A DNA stretch of 64,000 bases, taken from QUBU01 sp014337915 (GTDB lineage Bacteria; Pseudomonadota; Gammaproteobacteria; Steroidobacterales; GCA-2729495). The notes beneath the pieces are model-generated. The model saw only the letters and a list, made by a program, of their open reading frames with translations, was not told where the DNA came from and searched no databases. Where the stretch lies: NCBI GenBank assembly GCA_030263395.1, contig SZOW01000004.1, positions 284,528-348,527 on the forward strand. The letters are read 5' to 3'. Below are positions 42,510-52,168 of the stretch, in pieces (positions within the stretch are counted from its first letter, which is position 1; each line of letters opens with the position of its first letter). The position numbers and the translations under genes are program-made.

Positions 42510-43820
42510 TCAGTTCGTCCGGAACGGCGACCAGGCGGGCTCGCGCACGTCGCCCTCCGCCGCCGGGATCCGCTGCCGGACGCGCCCATCCACCGACACG
42601 GTGGCCAGCACGCCGCGCCCGCCGTCACGGGTGGCGTAAATCAGCGTCTCGCCATTGGGCGCGAAGCTCGGTGATTCGTCCTGCCGTCCGTCGGTCAGGA
42701 CCTGGCTGTAGCCGCGCTCCAGGTCGAGCACGGCAATTCTATAGTTGCCCCGGTCATTGGTCACCACGGCCAGGCGCTTGCCGTCTGGAGACATCCGCGG
42801 CCGGGCGTTGTAGCTGCCCTCGAAACTGACCCGCTGGGCAGTGCCGCCCGCGGCGGCGATGCGGTAGATCTGCGGTCCGCCGGCCCGGTCGGAGGTGAAG
42901 TAGATGCTGCGCCCGTCGATGGACCATGCCGGCTCGGTCTCGATGGAACGCTGGTCGGTCAGGCGCGTGAGTACCTGGGAGCCCAGGTCGAGGGTGAACA
43001 GGTCGAGGTTGCCCTCCCCCCGCGACAGCACCAGCGCCAGCATGCGCCCGTCCGGGGACCAGGCCGGCGAGCCATTGACACCGGCCCGCGCCGAGACCTT
43101 CTGCCGCGCCCCGCTGCGCACGGTCTGGACATAGATCTCGGCCACCTTGTTTTCGAACGACACGTAGACGAGCTTGCGCCCGTCGGGGGACCAGGACGGC
43201 GACATCAGCGGCTCGCGCGATTCCACCATGACCTGCTCGTTGGCACCGTCGGCATCGGCCACGATCAGCCGGTACAGTCCCGGCTTGCCGCCCCTGTGGA
43301 TCGCCGCCACGTAGGCAATCCGCGTGGCGAAGATCCCGGGCACGCCCGTCAGCTTCTCGTAGATCACGTCGGCCACGCGGTGTGCGGCCAGGCGCAGCTC
43401 GGCGGCGCTGGCCGGCTGGCGATAACGCAGCAGCCGCTGGCCGCGCAGCACGTCGAAGACCAGGAACTCGATGTCGTACTGCCCCGCGGCCGTCTCGCGC
43501 ACCTGACCGATCACCACGGCTTCGGCACCGACGGCCTTCCAGTCCGCCAGATCGACATCCGCCTCGGTGGTCGGGCGTTGCACGAGGTCGCGCCCGGCCA
43601 GCGGTTCGAAACGGCCGGAACTCGCCAGGTCGCGGGCGACCAGTCCCGCGACATCGAAGGGCACGGCGCCGGCACCCTGCCAGCCGAAAGGCACGATGGC
43701 GATGGGAACCGGCCGGGCAACGCCGCCAACGATCTCGATCTGTAACTGTGCCTGCAGCGGCAGGGCCAGCAACAGCAGGCAGCAGGCTGTCAGGATTTGC
43801 GGCAACAACGGCTTCGGCAT
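42510..43820 (-). CDS. tolB: Tol-Pal system protein TolB
   Basis: Periplasmic hub of the Tol-Pal system that binds Pal and TolA. It is 436 aa from the ATG at 43820 (MPKPLLPQILTACCLLLLALPLQA signal peptide; in two parts, a basic start then the hydrophobic core). The N-terminal alpha/beta domain (about 30-165) is followed by a six-bladed WD40-like beta-propeller with repeated SPDGxxLxY/SPAWSPDG units. A longer in-frame start into tolA is not needed. tolB follows tolA after 28 nt. Confidence 0.95.
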   Translation of the reverse strand: MPKPLLPQILTACCLLLLALPLQAQLQIEIVGGVARPVPIAIVPFGWQGAGAVPFDVAGLVARDLASSGRFEPLAGRDLVQRPTTEADVDLADWKAVGAEAVVIGQVRETAAGQYDIEFLVFDVLRGQRLLRYRQPASAAELRLAAHRVADVIYEKLTGVPGIFATRIAYVAAIHRGGKPGLYRLIVADADGANEQVMVESREPLMSPSWSPDGRKLVYVSFENKVAEIYVQTVRSGARQKVSARAGVNGSPAWSPDGRMLALVLSRGEGNLDLFTLDLGSQVLTRLTDQRSIETEPAWSIDGRSIYFTSDRAGGPQIYRIAAAGGTAQRVSFEGSYNARPRMSPDGKRLAVVTNDRGNYRIAVLDLERGYSQVLTDGRQDESPSFAPNGETLIYATRDGGRGVLATVSVDGRVRQRIPAAEGDVREPAWSPFRTN

Positions 43821-43848
43821 GACGCGTACATCGACCTCCGGAGGCCGG

Positions 43849-44700
43849 CTATTGTTCCGGTTTGAAGGTAAAGAGCAAGTTCCGGTCGAACAGGCGCGGA
43901 TCCGACGGCAGGGGCAGCGGCGATGCCCGCAGGACCGCGGCCTCGACGGAGCGCGCGAATGCCGCATCGCCGGTGCAGTTGCTGGCCACCGCGGAGGTCA
44001 CCTCGCCACCCGGGATCTGCTGGACACGCACCTCGCAGCTGTCGCCCGCCCTGGCGCTCGGCGGCTGGTTCCAGTTACGCCGCACCTTCTGCGCGATGAG
44101 GTCGCGGTACTCGGCCGCCGCCGGCGAACCGGCAATCGCGGCGAGCGACTCTTCCTCGGCCATCTGCCGCGCGAGGTCGGCCTGGCTCTGGGCACGGCGC
44201 TTCTCGGCCTTTGCCCGCGCATCCGCTTCCGCCCTGGCCTTCGCGGCTGCCTGCGCCTCCGCCTTCGCCCTGGCCTCGGCCTGTGCCGTGGCTTCCGCCT
44301 TTGCCTTGGCCCTCGCTGCCGCATCGGCCTTGCGCTGCGCATCCTCGCGCTGCCGGGCCTCGGCCTGGGCCTGGCGCTGCTGCTCGGCCTCCCGCCGCTG
44401 CTCCTCGAGGCGACGGGCCTCGGCCTCGCGCCGGACCTCTTCCCGCTCGCGACGCTGCTGCTCGGCCAGCTCGGCCTGCTTCGCGCGCTGCAGCGCTTCG
44501 GCCGCACGCTGGCGCTCGGCACGGGTATCGACCACGGTGGCCTGGATCGCGAGGCGGGCGGGTGGCGGCGGATTGCGGGGCAGGAGCTGCAGGTTCAGCG
44601 CCAGCAACACCAGCAGCGCCAGATGCAGCAGCGCCGACAGCGTCAGCACGGTGGCGTGCTCACGGAGGAAGGGATTCTGGATCCTCAGGGCAAGGGTCAT
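43849..44700 (-). CDS. tolA: Tol-Pal system protein TolA
   Basis: Inner membrane protein spanning the periplasm to reach TolB and Pal. It is 283 aa: a short cytoplasmic part, one membrane helix (about 19-39 LSALLHLALLVLLALNLQLL), a long helical domain (about 60-185) of Ala/Glu/Lys/Arg/Gln repeats, and a C-terminal domain with GDSCEVRVQQIPGG and a conserved Cys pair. It is shorter than E. coli TolA (421 aa) mainly in the helical stalk. It lies between tolR and tolB. Confidence 0.93.
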   Translation of the reverse strand: MTLALRIQNPFLREHATVLTLSALLHLALLVLLALNLQLLPRNPPPPARLAIQATVVDTRAERQRAAEALQRAKQAELAEQQRREREEVRREAEARRLEEQRREAEQQRQAQAEARQREDAQRKADAAARAKAKAEATAQAEARAKAEAQAAAKARAEADARAKAEKRRAQSQADLARQMAEEESLAAIAGSPAAAEYRDLIAQKVRRNWNQPPSARAGDSCEVRVQQIPGGEVTSAVASNCTGDAAFARSVEAAVLRASPLPLPSDPRLFDRNLLFTFKPEQ

Positions 44701-44729
44701 GCGGGCGGCACCCGGCTGCGGCGGCTGAC

Positions 44730-45179
44730 CTAGGTCTGACCGCGCCGCTTGCGGGAAGTGTCGGGCGGATCGGTCAGGAAGCCGACCCTGGTTGCCCCGG
44801 CCTGCTGGAGCAGCACCATGGCCTCGACGACGCGACCGTAGGCTACCTTCTGATCCGCCTTCACCAGCACCGGCGTCTCCGGCTTGCGGCGTAGCACGGC
44901 CGAGGCCAGGCTCACCACCCGCTCGGCATCGATGGGCGCATCCTCGCGATCACCGACACTGAGGTAGTACCGCCCGGCGGCATCCACCGAGAGCACCAGC
45001 GGCTCATCGTTCTTGCCCGAATCGATCGGCTCGGCGGCCGCCTTTGGCAGCTCCACCTCCACGCCCTGGGTCAGCAGCGGTGCCGTCACCATGAAGATGA
45101 TGAGCAGCACCAGCATGACGTCGATGTAGGGAACGACATTGATCTCGCCCATGAGGCGGCGTTTTGGCTTGCGACGCAT
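44730..45179 (-). CDS. tolR: Tol-Pal system protein TolR
   Basis: Proton-motive-force stator partner of TolQ. It is 149 aa with one membrane helix carrying the conserved Asp (MGEINVVPYIDVMLVLLIIF; the Asp in YIDVMLVLL is the proton pathway residue), then a periplasmic domain with VELPKA and the ExbD-like VLVKADQKVAYGRVVEAMVLLQQAGATRVGF in two parts (VKADQKVAYGRVVE and GATRVGF). It lies 6 nt downstream of tolQ. Confidence 0.95.
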   Translation of the reverse strand: MRRKPKRRLMGEINVVPYIDVMLVLLIIFMVTAPLLTQGVEVELPKAAAEPIDSGKNDEPLVLSVDAAGRYYLSVGDREDAPIDAERVVSLASAVLRRKPETPVLVKADQKVAYGRVVEAMVLLQQAGATRVGFLTDPPDTSRKRRGQT

Positions 45180-45185
45180 CGGCAG

Positions 45186-45884
45186 CTACTTCCCCGGCTC
45201 GCCAGCGGGCCGCGGATGCGCGTGGCGCTGCAGAATGGCCGAGAACTCCTCGGTGAAGGTGTCGAAACGCACCTCCAGCCGCGTCACCTTGTCGGCATAA
45301 CGGTTGTAGGCGATCACCGCCGGGATGGCGGCGAACAGGCCCATGGCGGTGGCGATCAGCGCCTCGGAAATTCCCGGCGCCACCATAGCCAGCGTGGCCG
45401 ACTGCACGTTCCCGATCGCCTGGAAGGAATTCATGATGCCCCAGACGGTGCCGAACAGGCCGACATAGGGACTGGTGGAGCCGATGGTGGCGAGCGTGGC
45501 CAGGTTCTGCTCCAGGCGGTCCATCTCGCGCATCTGCGCCACCTGCATCGCCCGGCGACAGCCCTCGAGCATCTGCTGGGGTGCCAGTCCCGGTTGCTGC
45601 GCCAGGCGCCTGAACTCGCGGAAACCGGCCTCGAAGAGCCCGGCCATGCCGCTGGGTGCCGTGCCCGCCTTCGTCACGTCGCGATAGATCGCCGTGAGGT
45701 CGCCGCCTCCCCAGAAGGTGGTCTCGAAGGCGTCCGATCCCAGGGCTGCCTCGCGCAGGGTCCGGCGCTTGCGCAGGATGATGGCCCAGGAGGCCACCGA
45801 GGCGGACACCAGCAGCAGCAGCACCAGCTGCACGACGAAGCTCGCGCCCAGCACCAGATCGAGGAAGGAATGGCTCCCGGTCAT
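45186..45884 (-). CDS. tolQ: Tol-Pal system protein TolQ
   Basis: Inner membrane proton channel subunit homologous to ExbB and MotA. It is 232 aa with three membrane helices (about 12-33, 133-155, 170-190). Conserved segments are LVLLLLVSASVASWAIILRK, TLATIGSTSPYVGLFGTVWGIMNSF, and ISEALIATAMGLFAAIPAVIAYN. It powers TolA with TolR. The gene follows ybgC by 15 nt, giving ybgC-tolQRAB-pal-cpoB. Confidence 0.96.
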   Translation of the reverse strand: MTGSHSFLDLVLGASFVVQLVLLLLVSASVASWAIILRKRRTLREAALGSDAFETTFWGGGDLTAIYRDVTKAGTAPSGMAGLFEAGFREFRRLAQQPGLAPQQMLEGCRRAMQVAQMREMDRLEQNLATLATIGSTSPYVGLFGTVWGIMNSFQAIGNVQSATLAMVAPGISEALIATAMGLFAAIPAVIAYNRYADKVTRLEVRFDTFTEEFSAILQRHAHPRPAGEPGK

Positions 45885-45899
45885 GCGTCATCACCCATG

Positions 45900-46331
45900 T
45901 CAGTCTGCTCCCTGAAGTATGTCCGGCAGGATTCCCGGCGGAATGCGCCGTGGCCGGAAGCTTGCCGCCTCGAGGCAGGCAGCCTCGCAACGCGCGCTCG
46001 CCAGCAGCATCCCGTCGCGTGCGCGGCACACCTGCTGGTCGAGCACAAAACGCACCCGCTCACGGCCCGCGAGCCGCGTGCGCACCACCAGCTCGTCGTT
46101 GAAGCGCGCCGGCTGGTGGAAGCGCAGGTCGGCGGCGGTGATGGAAAAGCACAGTCCGTGCGCGGCCAGCAGCTGGTCCTGCTCCAGGCCAAGGCTGCGC
46201 AGCCATTCGGTGCGGCCACGCTCCATGAAGCGCAGGTAGTTGGCGTAGTAGACGACGCCCTGGGCATCGGTGTCCTCGAAATACACACGCACCGGGAACT
46301 GGTGCCAGCCTGCGGGGGATGCGCCGGTCAT
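45900..46331 (-). CDS. ybgC: Tol-Pal-associated acyl-CoA thioesterase
   Basis: Hotdog thioesterase, 143 aa from the ATG at 46331. The catalytic Asp lies in YFEDTDAQGVVYYANYLRFMERGRTEWLR (motif DTDAQGVVYYANYL), which is the YbgC/4HBT signature. It acts on short-chain or phospholipid-linked acyl thioesters. The start is just after the ruvB stop (7 nt) and the preceding GAGGGGGA is a good ribosome site, although at long spacing. It links the ruv genes to the tol genes as one array. Confidence 0.94.
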   Translation of the reverse strand: MTGASPAGWHQFPVRVYFEDTDAQGVVYYANYLRFMERGRTEWLRSLGLEQDQLLAAHGLCFSITAADLRFHQPARFNDELVVRTRLAGRERVRFVLDQQVCRARDGMLLASARCEAACLEAASFRPRRIPPGILPDILQGAD

Positions 46332-46338
46332 TGCTGCC

Positions 46339-47415
46339 TCAGTCCCCCTCGCGCGGCGCCTGGCCTTCCTGGCCGCCGAATAGCGAGAGGGACGACTCCC
46401 GGGCACTGCGCGGTACCGGCAGGCCGAAGTGCTGGTAGGCACGCGCCGTGGCCATGCGGCCCCTGGGCGTGCGCATCAGGAAGCCGCGCTGGATCAGGAA
46501 CGGCTCCAGTACGTCCTCGATGGTGCCGCGTTCCTCGCTGACTGCCGCGGCCAGCGACTCGATGCCCACCGGGCCACCGCCAAAGTTCTCGATGATCGTC
46601 AGCAACAGGCGCCGGTCCATGGTGTCGAAGCCGTTCGGATCGACCTCCAGCATGTCCATGGCGGCACGGGCGGTGGCTTCGTCGACGCGGCCGCTGCCCC
46701 TGACCTCGGCGAAGTCGCGCGCCCGGCGCAGCAGGCGATTGGCAATGCGCGGCGTACCCCGGGCCCGGGCGGCGATCAGGCGCGCACCGCCGGTGTCGAT
46801 GCTGACACCGAGGATTCCGGCCGAGCGGCTGACGATGTCATGCAACTCGTCCTCGGCATAGAACTCCAGGCGCTGCACGATGCCGAAGCGGTCACGCAGC
46901 GGTGAAGCCAGCAGGCCCGCGCGCGTGGTTGCGCCGACCAGGGTAAAGGGCGGCAGGTCGAGCTTGATGGATCGTGCCGCCGGACCTTCACCGATCATGA
47001 TGTCGAGCTGGAAGTCCTCCATCGCCGGGTAGAGCACTTCCTCCACGACCGGGCTGAGGCGATGGATCTCGTCGACGAACAGCACGTCGCGCGCCTCCAG
47101 ATTGGTCAGCAGCGCAGCGAGGTCACCCGGGCGTTCCAGCACCGGGCCCGAGGTATGGCGCAGGTTCACGCCCAGCTCATTGGCGACGATGTGTGCCAGC
47201 GTGGTCTTGCCCAGGCCAGGCGGGCCGAAGATCAGCACGTGGTCCAGCGCTTCGGCACGCTGGCGCGCCGCCTGGACGAAGATGCCCATCTGGCGCTTCA
47301 CCGAGGACTGGCCAATGTAGTCCTCCAGGCGGCGTGGGCGGATGGCGCGCTCATAGGCCTCCTCCTCGCCACGACCGGCAGCGGTGACGATCCGTTCCTG
47401 CTGTTGGTCTGCCAT
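46339..47415 (-). CDS. ruvB: Holliday junction branch migration helicase RuvB
   Basis: AAA+ motor that drives branch migration on RuvA. It is 358 aa from the ATG at 47415. Walker A is GPPGLGKTTLAH, Walker B DVLFVDEIHRL, sensor I GATTRAG and the arginine finger in LRDRFGI. The C-terminal winged helix contains the VGIESLAAAVSE and LIQRGFLMRTPRGR segments. The final 25 residues are a variable tail. It follows ruvA by 10 nt. Confidence 0.97.
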   Translation of the reverse strand: MADQQQERIVTAAGRGEEEAYERAIRPRRLEDYIGQSSVKRQMGIFVQAARQRAEALDHVLIFGPPGLGKTTLAHIVANELGVNLRHTSGPVLERPGDLAALLTNLEARDVLFVDEIHRLSPVVEEVLYPAMEDFQLDIMIGEGPAARSIKLDLPPFTLVGATTRAGLLASPLRDRFGIVQRLEFYAEDELHDIVSRSAGILGVSIDTGGARLIAARARGTPRIANRLLRRARDFAEVRGSGRVDEATARAAMDMLEVDPNGFDTMDRRLLLTIIENFGGGPVGIESLAAAVSEERGTIEDVLEPFLIQRGFLMRTPRGRMATARAYQHFGLPVPRSARESSLSLFGGQEGQAPREGD

Positions 47416-47425
47416 GGCGCCCGCC

Positions 47426-48040
47426 TCAGCTCCGTCCACCAGGCGCGGCAGCCTTGAGCGCCGCACGCAGGATGTCGGCCGTCGTCGTCGCGCCGGCCGC
47501 CTGCGCCTGCTCCACCAGGCGACGCGCTTCCACCGGCCGGTATCCCAGCGCCTGCAGCGCATCGATGACTTCGGCCTCGGCCCGCGCTGCCGGCCCGTCT
47601 GCGGGAGTCACGATGCCGGCCAGCCCGGCCGCCGCCATCTCCTCGACCCGGTCGCGCAGGTCCAGGATCAGCCGCTCGGCAGTCTTGCGGCCGACACCGG
47701 GCAGGCGCGTGAGGGCTGCCGTGTCGCGCGCCTGCACACAGCGCACGAAGCCGTCGACGCTGATACCTGACAGGATGGCCAGCGCGATGCGCGCACCGAC
47801 GCCGCTGACTTTGAGCAGGTCACGGAACAGCCGCCGTTCCGCCTCGGAGGCGAAGCCGAACAGCAGGTGCTGGTCTTCGCGAATCACCAGCTGCGTGCGC
47901 AGCTGCACCTCGCCGCCGATCTCCGGCAACACCGCCCAGGTGGACGTGGGCGCCTCGACTTCATAGCCAACCCCGGCCACCTCGACCAGCAGCTGCGGCG
48001 GATCCTTGTGGACCAGCCGGCCACGCAGGTAGCCGATCAT
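47426..48040 (-). CDS. ruvA: Holliday junction-binding protein RuvA
   Basis: Tetrameric junction-binding protein. It is 204 aa from MIGYLRGRLV. Domain I is an OB-fold, domain II has two helix-hairpin-helix motifs (LLKVSGVGARIALAIL and LTRLPGVGRKTAERLILDL), and domain III is a small helical domain that contacts RuvB (EVIDALQALGYRPVEARRLV). Its start overlaps the ruvC stop (ATGA). The upstream in-frame extension overlapping ruvC is not a real start. Confidence 0.97.
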   Translation of the reverse strand: MIGYLRGRLVHKDPPQLLVEVAGVGYEVEAPTSTWAVLPEIGGEVQLRTQLVIREDQHLLFGFASEAERRLFRDLLKVSGVGARIALAILSGISVDGFVRCVQARDTAALTRLPGVGRKTAERLILDLRDRVEEMAAAGLAGIVTPADGPAARAEAEVIDALQALGYRPVEARRLVEQAQAAGATTTADILRAALKAAAPGGRS

Positions 48041-48576
48041 CGGCGCACCACCCGCAGGCGCGTGGCTGCAGCCAGGCGTGCGCCGAGGGGTCGCGTGTGG
48101 GCATGGCACAGTGCGACCGCCAGTGCATCGGCCTCGTCGGCCGCCAGCGGCGCCGGCGGCTGCAGCAGCGCGCGCACCATGTGCGCCACCTGCGGCTTCT
48201 CGGCACCGCCCTGGCCCACCACCGCCAGCTTCACGGCCCTGGCCGCGTACTCGTGCACCGGTAGCTGGCGGCCGAAGCTGGCACAGATGGCGGCGGCACG
48301 GGCCTGGCCGAGCTTCAGGGCGCTGTCGGCGTTGCGGTGCACGAAGACGCGCTCGACGGCGAGTTCCTCCGGCTGGTGGGTGGCGACGATGGCGCCCACG
48401 GCGGTGAAGATCTCGCGCAATCGCACCGGGAGGTCCTCGCCCTCGGTGCGTATGCAGCCACTCGCGATGTAACGCACGGCGGGACCACTGGCCTCGACCA
48501 CGCCCCAGCCGGTGACGCGTGAGCCGGGGTCGATGCCGAGGATGCGCGTCCAGCCCGCCACCCTGCCTGCTCCCAT
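48037..48576 (-). CDS. ruvC: Crossover junction endodeoxyribonuclease RuvC
   Basis: Holliday junction resolvase. It is 179 aa. The four acidic catalytic residues appear in ILGIDPGSRVTGWG (Asp), LAVERVFVHRN (Glu), and the C-terminal EADALAVALCHAH (Asp pair region). It is encoded directly after yebC (17 nt) and overlaps ruvA by 4 nt. The first seven residues before TRILGIDPG may be dispensable; a later start is unlikely since none is near. Confidence 0.96.
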   Translation of the reverse strand: MGAGRVAGWTRILGIDPGSRVTGWGVVEASGPAVRYIASGCIRTEGEDLPVRLREIFTAVGAIVATHQPEELAVERVFVHRNADSALKLGQARAAAICASFGRQLPVHEYAARAVKLAVVGQGGAEKPQVAHMVRALLQPPAPLAADEADALAVALCHAHTRPLGARLAAATRLRVVRR

Positions 48577-48593
48577 GACCCGTGCCGGCCGCC

Positions 48594-49340
<747 letters not shown>

Positions 49341-49480
49341 GCGCATCCTGTCCGGAGCGGCGCCGGCCGGAACGGCCCGGCGCCTGCGGATATGGCGAGC
49401 GCCCGCGCCCGGCGGGTCCTCGCGACGACAACGGCCGCATGATAACCGAAACCGGGTGCCGGCCGGGCCGGCAACCCGGC

Positions 49481-50908
49481 TCAGCGATTGATGGCGTGGA
49501 TCGCGCGCCGGTCGACCGACAGCGCTGCTTCGTGCACCGCTTCGGCCAGCGTCGGATGGGCGTGGATGGTGCGCTGCAGGTCTTCCGCGGTGCCCTGAAA
49601 CTCCATGGCGACCACGGCCTCGGCAATCAGCTCGCCAGCCATGGGCCCGCAGACATGCACGCCGAGCAGTTCGTCCGAGCCCGCATCCGCCAGTACCTTG
49701 ACCAGCCCCGCCGCCTGGTCCATGGCCTTGGCTCGGCCACTGGCGGCGAAGTTGAAGGTACCGGACTTGTAGGTGATGCCGGCCTGGCCGAGTTCTTCCT
49801 CGGTCCGTCCTACCCAGGCGATCTCCGGCGTCGTGTAGATCACCGAGGGGATGATCCCGTAGTTCATGTGGCCGTAGCGGCCGGCGATCAGGTCCGCGAC
49901 CATCACGCCCTCCTCGGATCCCTTGTGGGCCAGCATCGGGCCGCGCACCACGTCACCTATGGCCCAGACGCCGGCAGCCGTCGTGCGGCAGTGCGCATCG
50001 ACCTCGATGAAGCCGCGTGCGTCCACGGTGACCCCGGCCAGCGGATCGAGCAGGCCCTCGGTCCAGGGGCGCCGGCCCACCGCCACCACGACCTTGTCCA
50101 CCTCGATGTCGTGGGAACCCTGGCGATCCTCGTAGCGCAGGCGGACGCCACCGGCGGTGCGCTCCCCTGACTGCACCTTCGCACCCAGGTGGATGTCCAG
50201 GCCCTGGCGGCGGAACTGGCGTTCGGCTTCCTTGGCGATCTGCCCATCCGCCATGAACAGGAAGCGGTCCATGGCCTCGAGGACGACGACCTCGGCGCCG
50301 AGGCGTCGCCAGACGCTGCCGAGCTCCAGGCCGATGACACCGGCGCCGATGACGCCGAGGCGCCTGGGCACCGCGTCGAAGGCCAGTGCACCGGCCGAGT
50401 CGACGATGCGCTCGCCATCGAAGGGCAGCGACGGCAGGGCGGTCGGCGTCGACCCGGTGGCGAGGACGACGTTCCCTGCTTCCAGCAGCCGTGGCTCGCC
50501 GTCCGCCGGTGTGAAGCGCACCTTGTTGCCCGGCAGGAGGTGGCCGTGGCCGGCCAGCGCCGTGACGCCGTTGGCCTTGAACAGCCCCTGGATACCGGCG
50601 CAGAGCTGGGCGACGATCGCCGCCTTGCGCGCCTGCATGGCCTGCAGGTCGAGTTCCACCCCGGCCAGCCGGATGCCGTGCGCTGTGAACTCGTGGCGGG
50701 CGCGGTGCAGGAGTTCGGAGGACTCCAGCAGCGCCTTGGAGGGAATGCAGCCGGCGTTCAGGCAGGTGCCACCCAGCGATGGCTTGCCCTCGGGCGTAAG
50801 CCAGGCATCGATGCAGGCGGTGGACAGTCCATTCTGTGCCGCACGGATGGCGGCTACGTAGCCGGCGGGCCCGCCGCCGATGACGACGACATCGAACTTG
50901 CTGCTCAT
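49481..50908 (-). CDS. lpdA: Dihydrolipoyl dehydrogenase (E3)
   Basis: FAD-dependent enzyme that reoxidises lipoyl groups of the 2-oxoglutarate dehydrogenase complex with NAD+. It is 475 aa. It has FAD motif VIGGGPAGYVAAIRAAQ, redox disulfide GGTCLNAGCIPSKALL (two Cys five residues apart), NAD motif GAGVIGLELGSVW, WAIGDVVRGPMLAHKG, and the C-terminal HAHPTLAEAVHEAAL with the catalytic His-Glu pair. It lies 4 nt downstream of sucB and is the last gene of sucA-sucB-lpdA. Confidence 0.96.
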   Translation of the reverse strand: MSSKFDVVVIGGGPAGYVAAIRAAQNGLSTACIDAWLTPEGKPSLGGTCLNAGCIPSKALLESSELLHRARHEFTAHGIRLAGVELDLQAMQARKAAIVAQLCAGIQGLFKANGVTALAGHGHLLPGNKVRFTPADGEPRLLEAGNVVLATGSTPTALPSLPFDGERIVDSAGALAFDAVPRRLGVIGAGVIGLELGSVWRRLGAEVVVLEAMDRFLFMADGQIAKEAERQFRRQGLDIHLGAKVQSGERTAGGVRLRYEDRQGSHDIEVDKVVVAVGRRPWTEGLLDPLAGVTVDARGFIEVDAHCRTTAAGVWAIGDVVRGPMLAHKGSEEGVMVADLIAGRYGHMNYGIIPSVIYTTPEIAWVGRTEEELGQAGITYKSGTFNFAASGRAKAMDQAAGLVKVLADAGSDELLGVHVCGPMAGELIAEAVVAMEFQGTAEDLQRTIHAHPTLAEAVHEAALSVDRRAIHAINR

Positions 50909-50912
50909 GGCA

Positions 50913-52148
50913 TCAGACCTGCAGCAGCAACCGGCCTGGATCTTCCAGGAGGTCCTTCACCGCCACCAGGAACTGCACCGCTTCGCGGCCATCGATGATG
51001 CGGTGATCGTAGGTCAGCGCCAGGTACATCATCGGCCGCACCACCACCTGGCCGTCGACGACCATCGCGCGCTCCTGGATCTTGTGCATGCCGAGGATCG
51101 CGCTCTGTGGCGGGTTGAGGATCGGCGTTGACAGCATCGAGCCGAAGATGCCGCCGTTGGTGATGGTGAAGGTACCGCCGGTAAGGTCCTCCATGCCGAT
51201 GCTGCCCTCGCGCGCCCGCCGGCCATAGTCATTGATGGCGGCCTCGATCTGGGCGAAGGACAGCTGGTCGGCGTCGCGCACCACCGGCACGATCAAGCCG
51301 CGCTCGGTGGAAACGGCAATGCCGATGTCGTAGTAGTCATGGTGGATGATGTCATTGCCCTCGACCGAGGCATTGACCACCGGGTAGCGGCCCAGCGCGT
51401 TGATGCAGGCCCTGACGAAGAATGACATGAAGCCGAGCTTCACCCCGTGCTGCTTCTCGAAGGCATCACGGTAGCGGTTGCGCAGCGCGATCACCGCCGA
51501 CAGGTCCACCTCATTGAAGGTTGTGAGCATGGCGGCGTTCTGCTGAGCCTCGACCATGCGCTGGGCGATGCGCGCCCGCAGCCGGCTCATCGGGATGCGC
51601 CGTTCCTCGCGGGAACCGCCGGTCGCGCCCGTTGCAGCAGTCGCTGGCCGCACGGCGGCCGGGGCAGCTCCCGCCGTGGCCGCAGCAGCGGCAACGTCCG
51701 ACTTGAGTACGCGCCCTTCGCGACCGCTGCCACCGACGGCAGCCAGGTCCACGCCGCTCTCGCTGGCGGCGCGCCGCGCGGCCGGCCCGGCCTTGCCGGC
51801 GCTGCGGCCAGTCGCCGCCGCGGGCTGGGCCGGTACCGCAGGCCGAGCGGTCGCCGCAGCAGCGGCAGCCGCCGGCTTTGCCGGTGCAGCCGCCGCCTTT
51901 GCCTCGCCCTCTTCCAGCACCGCGAGCAGTTCACCGGCCTTCACGGTCGTGCCGTTCGCTACGCGCAGCTCCTTGATGACGCCGTTCACGGGCGACGGCA
52001 CCTCGAGGACGACCTTGTCGGTCTCCAGCTCGACCAGGCTCTCGTCGCGGCGCACGGCGTCGCCCGGCGCCTTGTGCCAGGCAATCAGCGTCGCGTCGGT
52101 GACTGACTCGGGAAGCTGCGGGACTTTCACTTCGATGGTCATGGCCAT
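50913..52148 (-). CDS. sucB: Dihydrolipoyl succinyltransferase (E2o)
   Basis: Core of the 2-oxoglutarate dehydrogenase complex. It is 411 aa from the ATG at 52148; the next ATG two codons later is equally possible. An N-terminal lipoyl domain carries Lys in ELETDKVVLEVPSP (about 45), two Ala/Pro-rich linkers flank an E3-binding domain (about 130-160), and the C-terminal acyltransferase has the catalytic HxxxDG as YDHRIIDGREAVQF. The long in-frame extension upstream overlaps sucA and is an artefact. It is 20 nt downstream of sucA. Confidence 0.96.
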   Translation of the reverse strand: MAMTIEVKVPQLPESVTDATLIAWHKAPGDAVRRDESLVELETDKVVLEVPSPVNGVIKELRVANGTTVKAGELLAVLEEGEAKAAAAPAKPAAAAAAATARPAVPAQPAAATGRSAGKAGPAARRAASESGVDLAAVGGSGREGRVLKSDVAAAAATAGAAPAAVRPATAATGATGGSREERRIPMSRLRARIAQRMVEAQQNAAMLTTFNEVDLSAVIALRNRYRDAFEKQHGVKLGFMSFFVRACINALGRYPVVNASVEGNDIIHHDYYDIGIAVSTERGLIVPVVRDADQLSFAQIEAAINDYGRRAREGSIGMEDLTGGTFTITNGGIFGSMLSTPILNPPQSAILGMHKIQERAMVVDGQVVVRPMMYLALTYDHRIIDGREAVQFLVAVKDLLEDPGRLLLQV

Positions 52149-52168
52149 GCGATCTCCGATGACTGCGC

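Noticed and set aside
43849..44700. TolA Ala/Lys/Arg/Glu repeat region as a tandem DNA repeat of interest
   Set aside because: The repetitive bases encode the normal helical stalk of TolA; length variation here is expected.
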